Of a stretch of DNA of 49,622 nt, positions 1 to 8,590 are shown piece after piece; the stretch's first letter is position 1, and every line of letters starts with the position of its first letter. This stretch comes from an uncultured Collinsella sp. (lineage in GTDB: Bacteria; Actinomycetota; Coriobacteriia; Coriobacteriales; Coriobacteriaceae): NCBI GenBank assembly GCA_902494715.1, contig CABUUJ010000007.1, positions 1 through 49,622 of the forward strand, in the 5' to 3' direction. The notes below the pieces were generated by a model. The model was not told the DNA's origin and searched no databases. It worked only from the letters and a program-made list of their open reading frames with translations. Made by a program: the position numbers and the translations under genes.

Positions 1-565
1 GGCGAGCCGGCTTCTCGGCCTCACGCGCGGCCTCGGCAGCCGCCTCGCGCGCCTTCTCGGCAACAAACGCCGCTGCCGAGGTATCGAGCTGCACCGTTGC
101 GTGCGTGCGTGCGGTCGCGGCGACCTCGCCGGCGTGCATTACGATGACGCCGCAGGTGCTCGTCTTAACAAACTCGACCATCTTGGGATCGGTGAAGCCG
201 GTCACGTCGTTGACGATCGAGGCGCCGCAGCGCACGGCCGCCTTGGCAACCGCCACGTGGCGCGTGTCGATCGAGACGATGGCACCCTCTTTGGCCAGCG
301 CGCGCACCACGGGCAGCACGCGGCGAGCCTCCTCGTCGGGGTTGACCGGAGTAAAGCCGGGACGCGTGGACTCACCGCCCACGTCGATGATGTCGGCGCC
401 GGCGTCGAGCATCGCCAGGCCGTACTCGATGGCGGCATCCGGGTCGAAGTGCTCCCCGCCATCGCTAAACGAATCGGGCGTCACGTTGAGGACGCCCATG
501 ATGCGCGGACGGTCAAAGCTGAGCTCGTACTTTCCGCACCGCCATGTCTTGCTGTCGTTCGCCAT
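1..565 (-). CDS. folP: Dihydropteroate synthase, 3' end outside window
   Basis: Joins pABA to the pterin pyrophosphate in cytoplasmic folate synthesis. About 188 codons are visible. The N-terminal half is classic: GVLNVTPDSFSDGG near residues 23-36, then the DVGGESTRPG loop, then a SIDTRH strand and a IVNDVTG strand. The ATG at 565 follows AGGAGG by six bases; another ATG at 571 touches that ribosome site and is too close. After the usual VMH position (about residue 143) the expected glycine-rich M-x-G segment is replaced by a long Ala/Glu-rich stretch (AEKAREAAAEAAREAEKP), which runs out of the window. This looks like a helical insertion in a normally short loop. The family call is secure; whether the enzyme is intact cannot be judged here. 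Confidence 0.9.
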   Translation of the reverse strand, partial: MANDSKTWRCGKYELSFDRPRIMGVLNVTPDSFSDGGEHFDPDAAIEYGLAMLDAGADIIDVGGESTRPGFTPVNPDEEARRVLPVVRALAKEGAIVSIDTRHVAVAKAAVRCGASIVNDVTGFTDPKMVEFVKTSTCGVIVMHAGEVAATARTHATVQLDTSAAAFVAEKAREAAAEAAREAEKPAR

Positions 566-588
566 GAACATCCTCCTAAAATGCCCAC

Positions 589-614
589 GCCGCCGAGCTT
601 GGGGAGCTGGCGGC
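589..614 (-). promoter_or_regulatory. Leader hairpin upstream of folP
   Basis: GCCGCC at 589-594 pairs with GGCGGC at 609-614, with an inner AGCT/AGCT stem and a short G-rich loop. It lies between the candidate folP promoter and its ribosome site. There is no T tract, so it is a leader structure rather than a terminator. Confidence 0.35.
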
Positions 615-640
615 GGGGTCGCTTTGCACTCAGTCTTTCT

Positions 641-671
641 ATTGTATCCGCGCACGCGGGCTAGAACGCAA
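641..671 (-). promoter_or_regulatory. Candidate folP promoter
   Basis: On the minus strand a TACAAT -10 (641-646) is preceded by TTGCGT (666-671). The 19-base spacer is long. It overlaps the 3' end of the sirtuin gene. The same TACAAT hexamer appears ahead of prs, carA and the amino-acid ABC operon. Confidence 0.3.
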
Positions 672-1413
672 ACGCGGCCGCGATGTCGCAAGAAATCAGC
701 AGGTCGGCATTTGCATCCTGATCGGTAGGAGCAAGATTGCAAATAGCCAGCGTATCGCCGGTAAAGTATCGCGTAAGGCCTGCCGCCGGATACACCACGA
801 GCGAGGTCCCGCCCACAATGAGGGCATCGGCCGCGGCGATGGCGGCAACGGCACCGGTCAACACATGCTCGTCGAGCGGCTCTTCGTAGAGCACTACATC
901 GGGCTTGATGCGGCCACCGCACGCGGGGCACGCAGGCACGCCCGCGGCATCCTCGTGCTCGCGCGAGCAAATCCACTCGGCGCTATAGACCGCGCCGCAC
1001 GACTGGCAAATGTTGCGATGGACCGATCCGTGCAGCTCAAACACTCGCTGTGAGCCGGCCATCTGATGCAGGCCGTCGATATTTTGCGTCACCACGGCAT
1101 CAAGCTTACCGGCGCGCTCCAGCTCGGCCAGCTTGGTGTGGCAGCGGTTGGGTTTAGCGTTAAGCGCGATCATCTTGGTGCGGTAAAAGTCGAAGAACTC
1201 CGCCGGATGCGCCTCGTAAAAGCTATGCGACAGCATGGTCTCGGGCGAATAGGCAAACTGCTGGTGATACAGGCCGTCCACGCTGCGGAAATCGGGAATG
1301 CCACTTGCCGTAGAAACACCAGCGCCGCCAAAGAAGACCACGCGCTTGTGGGTGTCAAACAGATCCGCCAGCGCGGCGGAGGCCTGCCTGGGGTCCGATA
1401 TTGCCTGCGTCAT
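661..1413 (-). CDS. Sir2-family NAD-dependent protein deacylase
   Basis: Removes acyl groups from protein lysines using NAD, giving nicotinamide and O-acyl-ADP-ribose; cytoplasmic. The 250-residue length is usual for a bacterial sirtuin. Visible motifs are the NAD-binding GAGVSTASGIPDFRS near residues 31-45, TQNIDGLH, the catalytic histidine in FELHGS, and two zinc pairs (CQSC and CPAC) about 25 residues apart. The start follows GGAGG by a good distance. The gene reads toward folP, 95 bases upstream of it, so the two may be co-transcribed, although a separate folP promoter is possible. The acyl preference cannot be told from sequence. Confidence 0.92.
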   Translation of the reverse strand: MTQAISDPRQASAALADLFDTHKRVVFFGGAGVSTASGIPDFRSVDGLYHQQFAYSPETMLSHSFYEAHPAEFFDFYRTKMIALNAKPNRCHTKLAELERAGKLDAVVTQNIDGLHQMAGSQRVFELHGSVHRNICQSCGAVYSAEWICSREHEDAAGVPACPACGGRIKPDVVLYEEPLDEHVLTGAVAAIAAADALIVGGTSLVVYPAAGLTRYFTGDTLAICNLAPTDQDANADLLISCDIAAAFAF

Positions 1414-1459
1414 ATGAGTCCTCCGTCCTTGTTAGTCGGGCAGCGTTGAGCGACGTCCC

Positions 1460-1485
1460 AGCATGCGGCCTTTAAGTCAGCATGC
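1460..1485. promoter_or_regulatory. Repeated AGCATGC in divergent promoter region
   Basis: Two AGCATGC copies (1460-1466 and 1479-1485) sit 19 bases apart between the divergent sirtuin and xth genes. Each contains the palindrome GCATGC. The spacing of nearly two helical turns would suit a dimeric regulator, but none is identified. Confidence 0.25.
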
Positions 1486-1548
1486 GCGGATCCCACCCCG
1501 CCCCTGTTGCGCTAATCTTAAGCCTGCCAACCCCGTCGAAAGGACACC

Positions 1549-2367
1549 ATGCCTCAGACTTACACCTTTGCCTCGTGGAACGTTAACGGCCTGCGCGCCG
1601 TGCTCAAAAAGGACCCGAGCTTTATCCAGATCGCGCAAGAACTCGACGTCGATATCCTGGCGTTGCAAGAGACCAAGCTGCAAGAAGGCCAGGTTGATAT
1701 TGACCTGCCCGGCTATCGCCAAACCTGGAGCTACGCCGAGCGTAAAGGCTATTCGGGCACTGCGGTCTTTAGCCGCCAGGAACCGCTGCGCGTGCTGCAC
1801 GCTGACGCGCTGTTACCCTACGCCGGCGAGGGCGAGGCGGCCGAACTCGTCGCCCAAGCCGCGACCGAGGGCCGCGTCTGCGCGTTGGAGTTCGACAAGT
1901 TCTGGTTTGTGGATGTCTACACTCCCAACGCGCAAAACGAACTCGCCCGCATCGACGTGCGCATGGCCTGGGATGATGCCTATCGCGGCTTTTTGAGCGC
2001 GCTTGAGCGCGAGAGTGGCAAACCCGTCGTGACCTGCGGCGACTTTAACGTGGCGCACGAGGAGATCGACCTTAAGAACCCCAAGTCCAACCGCGGCAAC
2101 GCCGGCTTTTCGGACGAAGAACGCGGTAAGTTTACCGAGCTGCTCAACGCCGGCTTTACCGATACCTGGCGCGCGGCAAACCCCGACGTCGAGGGCGTCT
2201 ACAGCTGGTGGAGCTATCGCTTTAATGCCCGCAAGAACAACGCCGGCTGGCGCATCGATTACTTTCTGGTAAGCGATTCGATCGCCGCCAACGTTCGCGA
2301 CACCGGCATCCGCGGCGACATCTTTGGCAGCGACCACTGCCCCGTCACCCTCACGCTAGAGCTCTAG
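1549..2367 (+). CDS. xth: Exodeoxyribonuclease III
   Basis: AP endonuclease and 3'-5' exonuclease acting in base-excision repair. At 272 residues it has the usual ExoIII length and the full endonuclease/exonuclease/phosphatase fold: SWNVNGLRA at the N-terminus, the metal-binding glutamate in LQETKL, the YSGTAVF strand, the CGDFNVAH motif, and the C-terminal GSDHCPV motif with the catalytic histidine. The ATG follows GAAAGGA by five bases. It is a single-gene unit diverging from the sirtuin gene and converging on the ECF transporter genes. Two inverted repeats fill the gap after its stop. Confidence 0.96.
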   Translation: MPQTYTFASWNVNGLRAVLKKDPSFIQIAQELDVDILALQETKLQEGQVDIDLPGYRQTWSYAERKGYSGTAVFSRQEPLRVLHADALLPYAGEGEAAELVAQAATEGRVCALEFDKFWFVDVYTPNAQNELARIDVRMAWDDAYRGFLSALERESGKPVVTCGDFNVAHEEIDLKNPKSNRGNAGFSDEERGKFTELLNAGFTDTWRAANPDVEGVYSWWSYRFNARKNNAGWRIDYFLVSDSIAANVRDTGIRGDIFGSDHCPVTLTLEL

Positions 2368-2383
2368 CCCCAAGTAATTCCTC

Positions 2384-2426
2384 TAGGGGACAGAGGAAAA
2401 CAGATCATGTGACCCCTCTCCCCCTA
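2384..2426. repeat. GGGACAG-type imperfect palindrome after xth
   Basis: TAGGGGACAGAGG (2384-2396) faces CCTCTCCCCCTA (2415-2426). It carries the GGGGACAG head seen in many other gaps of this window. No T tract follows, so it is not an obvious terminator. Confidence 0.5.
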
Positions 2427-2431
2427 TAAGG

Positions 2432-2492
2432 TGCGGTGGAATAGTTCCTGTTTGGGCAGCAAATAGCCAAAAACGAGAACCATTCCACCGCA
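2432..2492. repeat. Inverted repeat in convergent gap
   Basis: TGCGGTGGAAT (2432-2442) is the exact reverse complement of 2482-2492. The pairing continues inward for four more bases after one mismatch. It lies between the 3' ends of xth and the ECF S gene and could end transcription from either side without a canonical U tract. Confidence 0.5.
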
Positions 2493-2517
2493 AGTTCGTG
2501 AGGGAACGCGAAATGCC

Positions 2518-3231
2518 TTACAGCCCGTATTTCACGACGACACGGTTAATGCGACGGCACCAAGGCTTGTACAAGGCAGCCAAGAACACGCAGGTCGCGA
2601 GGCCGTGTGTGATATCGAACGGCACTGCCGTGGCAAGACGTGCCATGGCACCCGCCCACGTGAGCGGTTGAACAAAACCGATAATGTCGTAGGCGTTGAT
2701 CACAACGCCGTACAGCAAACCCGAAGCAAAGCCGTAGGTCAGCAGCGCCGGCATACGCACGGTGCCATCGGCGCGATCAAAAGCGCCGGCATGCGCCAGC
2801 GCACCGCCAACGTATCCCACGAGCCCCCAGGCATACATCTGCCACGGCGTCCACATGCCCTGCCCAAAAAAGAAATTGCTGGTCAGCGCCGCCAACGCAC
2901 CGACCATAAAACCATTGCGGCGACCAAGCGTCGCCCCCGCGATAATGGCGATGGCACTCACGGGTTTAAAGTCGGGAATGGGGCCAAACAAGATGCGCCC
3001 CGCCGCGGCCAATGCTGCCAGAACCAGCGTGGGCATAATCTGGCGCAAACCCGGACGAGATGCCTCGTAACCCGCAAAGAACAGCGCGAGCACCAGCGCC
3101 ACCACAACCAGCATGGCCAATGCTGCCTGCTCAACACCCGACAGCAACGCGGCAGCCATCACCGCCGGCACCGCCAACAACAGCGGGACCTCCAGTTTTG
3201 CAAGCAAGCGCGCGACGCGATAATCCGTCAT
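2518..3231 (-). CDS. ECF transporter S component
   Basis: Integral-membrane substrate-binding subunit of an energy-coupling-factor importer. The 237-residue protein is almost entirely hydrophobic with about six segments. The region near residues 65-130, with a proline- and glycine-rich GPIPDFKPVSAIAIIAG and then FFFGQGMWTPWQM, is typical of a group of S components sited beside their own A and T genes. The start chosen is the ATG four bases after the ATPase stop; the frame stays open upstream, but those codons overlap the ATPase gene. Gene order T-A-S with tight spacing indicates a dedicated (group I) ECF system. The vitamin or metal carried cannot be read from sequence. Confidence 0.8.
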   Translation of the reverse strand: MTDYRVARLLAKLEVPLLLAVPAVMAAALLSGVEQAALAMLVVVALVLALFFAGYEASRPGLRQIMPTLVLAALAAAGRILFGPIPDFKPVSAIAIIAGATLGRRNGFMVGALAALTSNFFFGQGMWTPWQMYAWGLVGYVGGALAHAGAFDRADGTVRMPALLTYGFASGLLYGVVINAYDIIGFVQPLTWAGAMARLATAVPFDITHGLATCVFLAALYKPWCRRINRVVVKYGL

Positions 3232-3235
3232 CCCA

Positions 3236-4879
3236 TCACGCCCTATAAAACACGTTATCGGCAAAGAAGTCGGCCGGCGGCTCCATGCAGGCAATCTCGC
3301 CGTCAAACATCATGACGACGTCGTCGGCTACCTGCTCGGCAAAGTCCAAATCGTGCGTAGCCATGATGACGGTGCCGCCAGCCTTCGCATGGTCACGCAG
3401 GGCGCGGGCGATGATGCGGCGGCTGAACAGGTCTAGACCCTTGGTGGGCTCATCGAGCAATAGCAGTTCGGGGCCGATTAGCAGCAGTTTTGCCAATGCA
3501 AGCAGTTGACGCTGCCCGCCCGAAAGATCGTACGGATGGCGTCCATCCAGACCCGACAACCCCAAGCTCGCCGCACGCTCCCGCGCCAAGTTCTCGTCAT
3601 ATCCGCAGGTCGAGGCCCATTCCATCAGCTCATCGCGAACCGTCTCGGCAACCAGCAATGCTTTGGGATTCTGAGGCAGCAGCGCCGCCGAGGCCGCTCC
3701 GCGCACCATGCGGCCGCGCTGCAGCTTGGCGGTCTTCGCCAGCACCGAGAGCATCGTCGACTTGCCGCAGCCGTTACCGCCAACAACCGCATGCACCGCA
3801 CCGGCCGAAAACGACGCATCGAGCCCACGCAACACCCAGCCGGACGCTCGATCGTAGCGAAACCAGCCTTCCGACAGGGTGGTAGCCGACCCGCCGTGCA
3901 TTTTTTGGAGTATTCTGCTTCCATCCGTGCGCGAGAAGGCTTCCGAGCCGTTCTCGAGCGACGTTTGCGCCACAAATTCGGACGATTTGTCCAATTCCGA
4001 ACTTTTTTTCGCGCTCGATACGTCCCCGGGCGGCTCCAGAGAACCCAAATTGTCCTCACGCCTGCTGAATACTCCGTTTTTTGCACATCGGATGGCACCC
4101 CACCCCAACATGTCATCGGAAAACAGCGATTCTCGGCGTCCCAAAGAAGACATATCCGCCACCTCGCGCACGCGACCGCCCTCAATCCGGTACGTACACG
4201 TCGCATACTCGAGCATCGGCCGCGGCTGATGCGTCGCCACAACAACCGTGCAGCCCAGCTCGCGATTCACACGAAACAGCGCGTGCAGGAAATTCTTCTC
4301 CGCAACCGGATCAAGCTGAGACGTGGGCTCGTCGAGCAGCAGCACGCGCGGGCGCAACGCCAGAACGGCCGCCAACGACAGCAACTGTTTGCGACCACCC
4401 GAAAGCGTGTCAGTATCGCGGTGAAGCCAATCTTCCAGCCCAAAGAAATAGCTGGTCTCAGCTACGCGACGGCGCATCTCATCACGTGCTAGCCCCAAGT
4501 TTTCCAGGCCAAACGCCATCTCGTGCCACACGGTTTCGCACACGATCTGGTTCTCGGGATCCTGGAACACATAGCCCACGCGCTCCGCCGATGCCCGCAC
4601 ATCCATGTCGGCGACGGGCTCGCCCAGCACGCGCAGCTCGCCGGAGCGCGTACCCGCCGGCGCGATCTCGGGCTTGAGCAGCGACAGCAGCGTCGACTTG
4701 CCCGAACCGGTACCGCCAACAAGCAGTGCAAACGCACCTTGGGAAACACGCCAATCAAGCCCCTCGAGCACCGGTGCCTCGGCCCCGGGATAGGCAAAAC
4801 TAAGGCCTCGCACCTCAATCGCCGGCGCGGCCGAGCCATATGCCACACCCGCCGCCGAGCTCCTATCCAACCGAGCCAT
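3236..4879 (-). CDS. ECF transporter ATPase, fused A1-A2
   Basis: A single 547-residue chain with two ABC ATPase domains that energise the ECF importer. Domain 1 (about 20-240) has VGGTGSGKST, then LSGGRKQ and LLLDEPTSQLDP. Domain 2 (about 330-535) has VGGNGCGKST, then LSGGQRQ and LLLDEPTKGLDL. Both domains keep their Walker and signature motifs, so both should hydrolyse ATP. Residues ~265-328 form a Ser/Glu/Lys-rich linker that coincides with an inverted-repeat DNA element (3897-4085). The ATG overlaps the T gene stop (TGATG), so translation is probably coupled. In many organisms A1 and A2 are separate genes; here they are fused. Confidence 0.92.
   Translation of the reverse strand: MARLDRSSAAGVAYGSAAPAIEVRGLSFAYPGAEAPVLEGLDWRVSQGAFALLVGGTGSGKSTLLSLLKPEIAPAGTRSGELRVLGEPVADMDVRASAERVGYVFQDPENQIVCETVWHEMAFGLENLGLARDEMRRRVAETSYFFGLEDWLHRDTDTLSGGRKQLLSLAAVLALRPRVLLLDEPTSQLDPVAEKNFLHALFRVNRELGCTVVVATHQPRPMLEYATCTYRIEGGRVREVADMSSLGRRESLFSDDMLGWGAIRCAKNGVFSRREDNLGSLEPPGDVSSAKKSSELDKSSEFVAQTSLENGSEAFSRTDGSRILQKMHGGSATTLSEGWFRYDRASGWVLRGLDASFSAGAVHAVVGGNGCGKSTMLSVLAKTAKLQRGRMVRGAASAALLPQNPKALLVAETVRDELMEWASTCGYDENLARERAASLGLSGLDGRHPYDLSGGQRQLLALAKLLLIGPELLLLDEPTKGLDLFSRRIIARALRDHAKAGGTVIMATHDLDFAEQVADDVVMMFDGEIACMEPPADFFADNVFYRA
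3897..4085. repeat. Inverted-repeat element inside the ECF ATPase gene
   Basis: The 22-base ends (3897-3918 and 4064-4085) share TGCA, an exact GGAGTATTC core and a terminal GC in inverted orientation; each has a run of six T or six A beside the core. The 189-base span is a multiple of three and codes exactly the linker between the two ATPase domains. A smaller AATTCGGAC/GTCCAATT repeat lies near 3975. Confidence 0.5.
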
Positions 4880-5772
4880 CAGCCAAACCTCTTCTCATCA
4901 ATCGCGTGCGACGCGCAAGGCAGCATCATCCAGGCAGCGTACACGACATAGCCCAGCCACGGCGCCGGCACCGATAGTTGCGGGTAAAACGAATACTGCA
5001 TCGTCGCAGTCCACGCCACTGCCGTCGTGGCCATGCCAAACAGCGCAAGTCCAACCAGCGCGGCAACATCGCCGCGCCCCAGCCGATACCGCGCATACGT
5101 CGTTCGACGCGTCGCGGCGCCCCACCCACGGGAGCGCATGGCGTCCGCGCGCTCCAGCGAATCTTCCATGCCCCAGCCCATCAACACGCTCGACGCCCGC
5201 AGGCGCGATCGCACGGGATCGGTGGGCGCGCGGCCCGGCACATCAATCGCATCCTGCACCGCCAGCACCGTACGACCGCGGCGTAAAAACTGCGGGATAA
5301 GCCTCATGCACATCGAGATCATGAGCGCAATCACCGGTGCGGCATTGCCCAGCAGCGCGAGCACCTTGTCGTATTCGAGCATCGACGCCGCGGCCTCAAA
5401 CCACAGCACGCTCGCCACAAACAGCCCGCCCATGCACAGGCCGTATACCATGCTTTCCAGATACACCGCGCGCATGCCAATACGGAACAGCTCCGTCGAG
5501 CCCGAGGCGCTAAACAGCGGATTGACCAGCGCGATAATCAAAATCACCGGCAGCTGCCAGCGGAGTGCGCCCAGCGTGCGGGCAGCCCCGCGCGTCGCAA
5601 ATCCATACGCCAGCCCGCCCGCAAGTGACAGCGCAATCAGCACCGGCTGCATCGAGAACATGGTGAGCCCCAGCGTCAGCACCATGTAGAGGGCCGGCAC
5701 AGCCGGATGCGACATCGAGAATGCCGCGACGGGCTCGCCGCCAAACTCCTCTTGTATGTTGTCCACGGGCAC
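4879..5772 (-). CDS. ECF transporter T component (EcfT/CbiQ family)
   Basis: Membrane coupling subunit that links the ECF ATPase to the S component. The recognisable family start is near SHPAVPALYM, followed by hydrophobic segments, then a coupling region with RAPTDPVRSRLR and the two short A-x-R-type helices (ERADAMRSRGWG), which is characteristic of CbiQ/EcfT. The GTG at 5772 has GAGGGG six bases upstream and gives 297 residues, near the usual 250-280. An ATG at 5715 is a second choice. The frame stays open to a GTG at 5937, but that part is poorly conserved and would run into the glmU promoter region. It is the first gene of the T-A-S operon. Confidence 0.82.
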   Translation of the reverse strand: MPVDNIQEEFGGEPVAAFSMSHPAVPALYMVLTLGLTMFSMQPVLIALSLAGGLAYGFATRGAARTLGALRWQLPVILIIALVNPLFSASGSTELFRIGMRAVYLESMVYGLCMGGLFVASVLWFEAAASMLEYDKVLALLGNAAPVIALMISMCMRLIPQFLRRGRTVLAVQDAIDVPGRAPTDPVRSRLRASSVLMGWGMEDSLERADAMRSRGWGAATRRTTYARYRLGRGDVAALVGLALFGMATTAVAWTATMQYSFYPQLSVPAPWLGYVVYAAWMMLPCASHAIDEKRFG

Positions 5773-5965
5773 CCCCGTCCCCTCGCTCAAACGACAGCTC
5801 CGCAGCACCGCCAACGCCGCACGCAAGCAGCGCAAACGCCACGCCGGCGGCACCGACATCGGCCGCCATGAGCCAATCGCTACGCGCTCAACATATGCCT
5901 GCGGTATCATATTGCGCCGTGTATCGTTTCCAAACACACGTCTCTATAACGTAACAGGAGATCAC

Positions 5966-7378
5966 ATGGACGCAACCGCAATTATCCTCGCTGCCGGCGA
6001 GGGCACCCGCATGAAGTCGAACCACTGCAAGGTTTCGCACAAGATCCTGGGCAAGCCCATGGTCCAGTGGATCGTCGACGCCACCATCAAGGCCGGCTGC
6101 AGCCGCGTCGTGGTCGTCATCGGCAGCCACGCCGACGAGATGCGCGCCCTCATCGACGGCGCCTACGCCAACAGCGCCACCAAGGTCGAGTGCGTTGAGC
6201 AGACCGAGCGCCTGGGCACCGGTCACGCCGTGAAGGTCGCGCTCGATGCCTGCGGCATCACGCAAGGCCCCGTCATCGTGCTCAACGGCGACTTGCCGCT
6301 CATCACCGCCGACACCGTCGCCAAGTTCGCACAGACCGTCGCCACCGGCGAGCTCGCTTGCACCGTCATGACCATGACCCCGCCCGACCCCTTCGGCTAC
6401 GGCCGCATCAAGCTGGGCGCCGACGGCCAGATCGAGCGTATCATCGAGCAGAAGGACTGCACGCCCGAGCAGGCCGCCACGTTGCTCGAGTGCAACGCCG
6501 GCTGCTACGCCTTCGACGGCGCGCAGCTCGCCGCCCACATTAACGAGATCGGCAACGACAACGCGCAGTCCGAGTACTACCTGCCCGACATGCTCGAAAT
6601 CCTCAAGGGTCACGGCCAGGCGGTCTCCATCTTCCACTGCGATGACTACCGCGACGGCCTGGGCGTCAACAGCCGCATTCAGCTCGCGCAGCTCACCGCC
6701 ATCGCGCGCGACCGCATCAACGAGCACTGGATGGCCGAGGGCGTCACGTTCATCGATCCCACGCAGGCCTGGATCGGCCCCGACGCCGTTATCGGCCGCG
6801 ACACCGTCGTGTGGCCGCAGACGCATCTGATCGGCCACGTCACCGTGGGCGAGGAATGCCAGCTCGGCCCCAACAGTCGCCTCACCGACACCACCGTCGG
6901 CAGCGGCTGCACCATCGATGAGACCATCGCCATCGAGGCCGTCATCGAGAACGGCGTCGACTGCGGCCCGCGCGCCTACCTGCGCCCGGGCACCCACATG
7001 CTCGACGGCTCCAAGGCCGGCACGCACGTGGAGATCAAGAAGTCCACGATCGGCGAGGGCTCCAAGGTGCCGCACCTGTCCTACATCGGCGACACCACCA
7101 TGGGCTCCGGCGTCAACGTGGGCGCAGGCTCCATCACCTGCAACTACGACGGCGTGCACAAGTACAAGACCGTCATCGGCAAGGACGCCTTCATCGGTTC
7201 CGACACCATGATGGTCGCGCCCGCCCAGATCGGCGACGGCGCGCTCGTGGCCGCCGGCTCCGTCATCACCGAGCCGGTCCCGGCCGACGCACTCGGTCTG
7301 GGCCGCGCCCGTCAGGTAAATATTGAGGGCTGGGCCGCCGATTATCGCCGTCGTCTGCACGAGGACGACGAGGCATAA
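5966..7378 (+). CDS. glmU: Bifunctional UDP-GlcNAc pyrophosphorylase / GlcN-1-P acetyltransferase
   Basis: Makes UDP-N-acetylglucosamine, the entry sugar for peptidoglycan, from glucosamine-1-phosphate in two steps. The 470-residue protein has the N-terminal nucleotidyltransferase signature LAAGEGTRMKS, the VLNGDLPL strand, and a C-terminal left-handed beta-helix with many isoleucine-rich hexapeptides, including the acetyltransferase active-site region (RPGT, SYIGD, TCNYDG). The ATG follows ACAGGAG by five bases. The reading frame extends upstream, but only with codons overlapping the divergent ECF region. The gene ends at a strong terminator, so it is probably expressed alone or with upstream transcription only. 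Confidence 0.97.
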   Translation: MDATAIILAAGEGTRMKSNHCKVSHKILGKPMVQWIVDATIKAGCSRVVVVIGSHADEMRALIDGAYANSATKVECVEQTERLGTGHAVKVALDACGITQGPVIVLNGDLPLITADTVAKFAQTVATGELACTVMTMTPPDPFGYGRIKLGADGQIERIIEQKDCTPEQAATLLECNAGCYAFDGAQLAAHINEIGNDNAQSEYYLPDMLEILKGHGQAVSIFHCDDYRDGLGVNSRIQLAQLTAIARDRINEHWMAEGVTFIDPTQAWIGPDAVIGRDTVVWPQTHLIGHVTVGEECQLGPNSRLTDTTVGSGCTIDETIAIEAVIENGVDCGPRAYLRPGTHMLDGSKAGTHVEIKKSTIGEGSKVPHLSYIGDTTMGSGVNVGAGSITCNYDGVHKYKTVIGKDAFIGSDTMMVAPAQIGDGALVAAGSVITEPVPADALGLGRARQVNIEGWAADYRRRLHEDDEA

Positions 7379-7393
7379 CGTTTCACCAAGCAC

Positions 7394-7427
7394 AAAAGGA
7401 GCTGTTCCATGGGGACGGCTCCTTTTT
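7394..7427 (+). terminator. Rho-independent terminator of glmU
   Basis: AAAGGAGC (7395-7402) pairs with GCTCCTTT, and the stem extends inward with G-U wobbles to the loop at CAT. Five Ts follow. Confidence 0.9.
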
Positions 7428-7518
7428 CTATCGTGACCTGCGCGACCGGATGAGTGGTCGGTTCGTGTCCGTTGACGGTAAAGACGTTATCAAGACCCGA
7501 TTAACCCCGCCGCACGGT

Positions 7519-7524
7519 TACAAT
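7519..7524 (+). promoter_or_regulatory. Candidate prs -10 element
   Basis: TACAAT at 7519-7524 within CGGTTACAAT lies about 45 bases before the prs start. No good -35 is visible at 16-18 bases. The same CGGTTACAAT decamer precedes carA on the other strand, which argues that it is functional. Confidence 0.35.
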
Positions 7525-7570
7525 GCAAAAAGGCATCTATATGGCATTCGATGTATAAAGGAGAAGGGTA

Positions 7571-8557
7571 ATGCCGATTAATGATCCCGAGAAGTCGGAG
7601 AATATGCGCAAGTCCATCCGCGTGTATTCCGGTTCCTCCAACCGTCCCCTCGCTCAGAAGATCGCTGAGTACCTTGGGGTCGAGCTTTCGGGCCTTACGC
7701 TAAAGCAGTTCGCCAACGGTGAGATTTACGCCCGCTACGACGAGACCGTCCGCGGCGCCGACGTCTTCCTGATTCAGTCCGTGGCCGGCGGCAACGTCAA
7801 CGACATGCTCATGGAGCTGCTCATCGCCACCGACGCTGCCAAGCGCGCATCCGCCCGCTCCATCACCGCCGTCATCACCCACTACGGCTATGCCCGCCAG
7901 GACCGCAAGGCCGGCCCGCGCGAGCCCATCACCGCCCGCCTCGTCGCCAACCTGCTCGAGCGCGCCGGCGTCAACCGCATCATCACCCTCGACCTGCACC
8001 AGGGCCAGATCCAGGGCTTCTTTGATATCCCGGTCAACCACCTGTCCGCGCTGCCGCTGTTTGGCCAGTACTACAACGACATGCACTTCGACACCGATAA
8101 CCTGGTTGTCGTCTCCCCCGACGTGGGTCGTGCCAAGGCCGCCAAGAAGCTGTCCGACATGCTCGGCTGCGACCTGGCCATCGCCCACAAGGGCCGTCCG
8201 CGCCACAACGCCGCCGAGGTCATGGGCATCATCGGTGACATCAAGGGCAAGACCTGCATCATCAACGACGACATGATCGACACCGCTGGCACCCTGTGCG
8301 CCAACGTCAAGGAGCTCAAGGCTATGGGCGCTGGCGACATCTACGTCTGCGCCACCCACGGCATCTTCTCCGGTCCGGCCATCGAGCGTCTGAACGACGC
8401 CCCGATCGTCGAGTGCCTCGTCACCGACGCCATTCCCGTCGAGGTCGGCGGCAAGATCAAGACCATCTCGGTCGCCGAGGAGTTCGCTCAGGCCATCTCC
8501 GCCGTTTACCACGAGGAGCCCGTCTCCACGCTCGTCGGCGGCGACTTCGCGCTGTAA
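7571..8557 (+). CDS. prs: Ribose-phosphate pyrophosphokinase
   Basis: Makes PRPP from ribose-5-phosphate and ATP, feeding purine, pyrimidine, NAD, His and Trp synthesis. At 328 residues it is a typical class I enzyme. Visible features are the VYSGSSNRPLA start region, the flexible-loop YARQDRK segment, the DLHQGQIQGFF motif, and the PRPP-binding loop INDDMIDTAGTLC (usually VDDxxDTxGT). The ATG at 7571 follows AAAGGAGAAGGG; an internal Met at residue 12 is a less likely start. It lies alone between two terminators. It supplies the substrate of purF in this same window. Confidence 0.97.
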   Translation: MPINDPEKSENMRKSIRVYSGSSNRPLAQKIAEYLGVELSGLTLKQFANGEIYARYDETVRGADVFLIQSVAGGNVNDMLMELLIATDAAKRASARSITAVITHYGYARQDRKAGPREPITARLVANLLERAGVNRIITLDLHQGQIQGFFDIPVNHLSALPLFGQYYNDMHFDTDNLVVVSPDVGRAKAAKKLSDMLGCDLAIAHKGRPRHNAAEVMGIIGDIKGKTCIINDDMIDTAGTLCANVKELKAMGAGDIYVCATHGIFSGPAIERLNDAPIVECLVTDAIPVEVGGKIKTISVAEEFAQAISAVYHEEPVSTLVGGDFAL

Positions 8558-8590
8558 TCCAGTGTGCAGCGCATCATCTTTGGTGTTTTT

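Noticed and set aside
5756..5965. N-terminal extension of glmU
   Set aside because: The normal start at 5966 has a good ribosome site and the family begins there.
5888..7393. Long open frame on the minus strand opposite glmU
   Set aside because: Composition is dominated by Gly, Ala, Asp and Val as expected for a shadow frame; glmU is certain.
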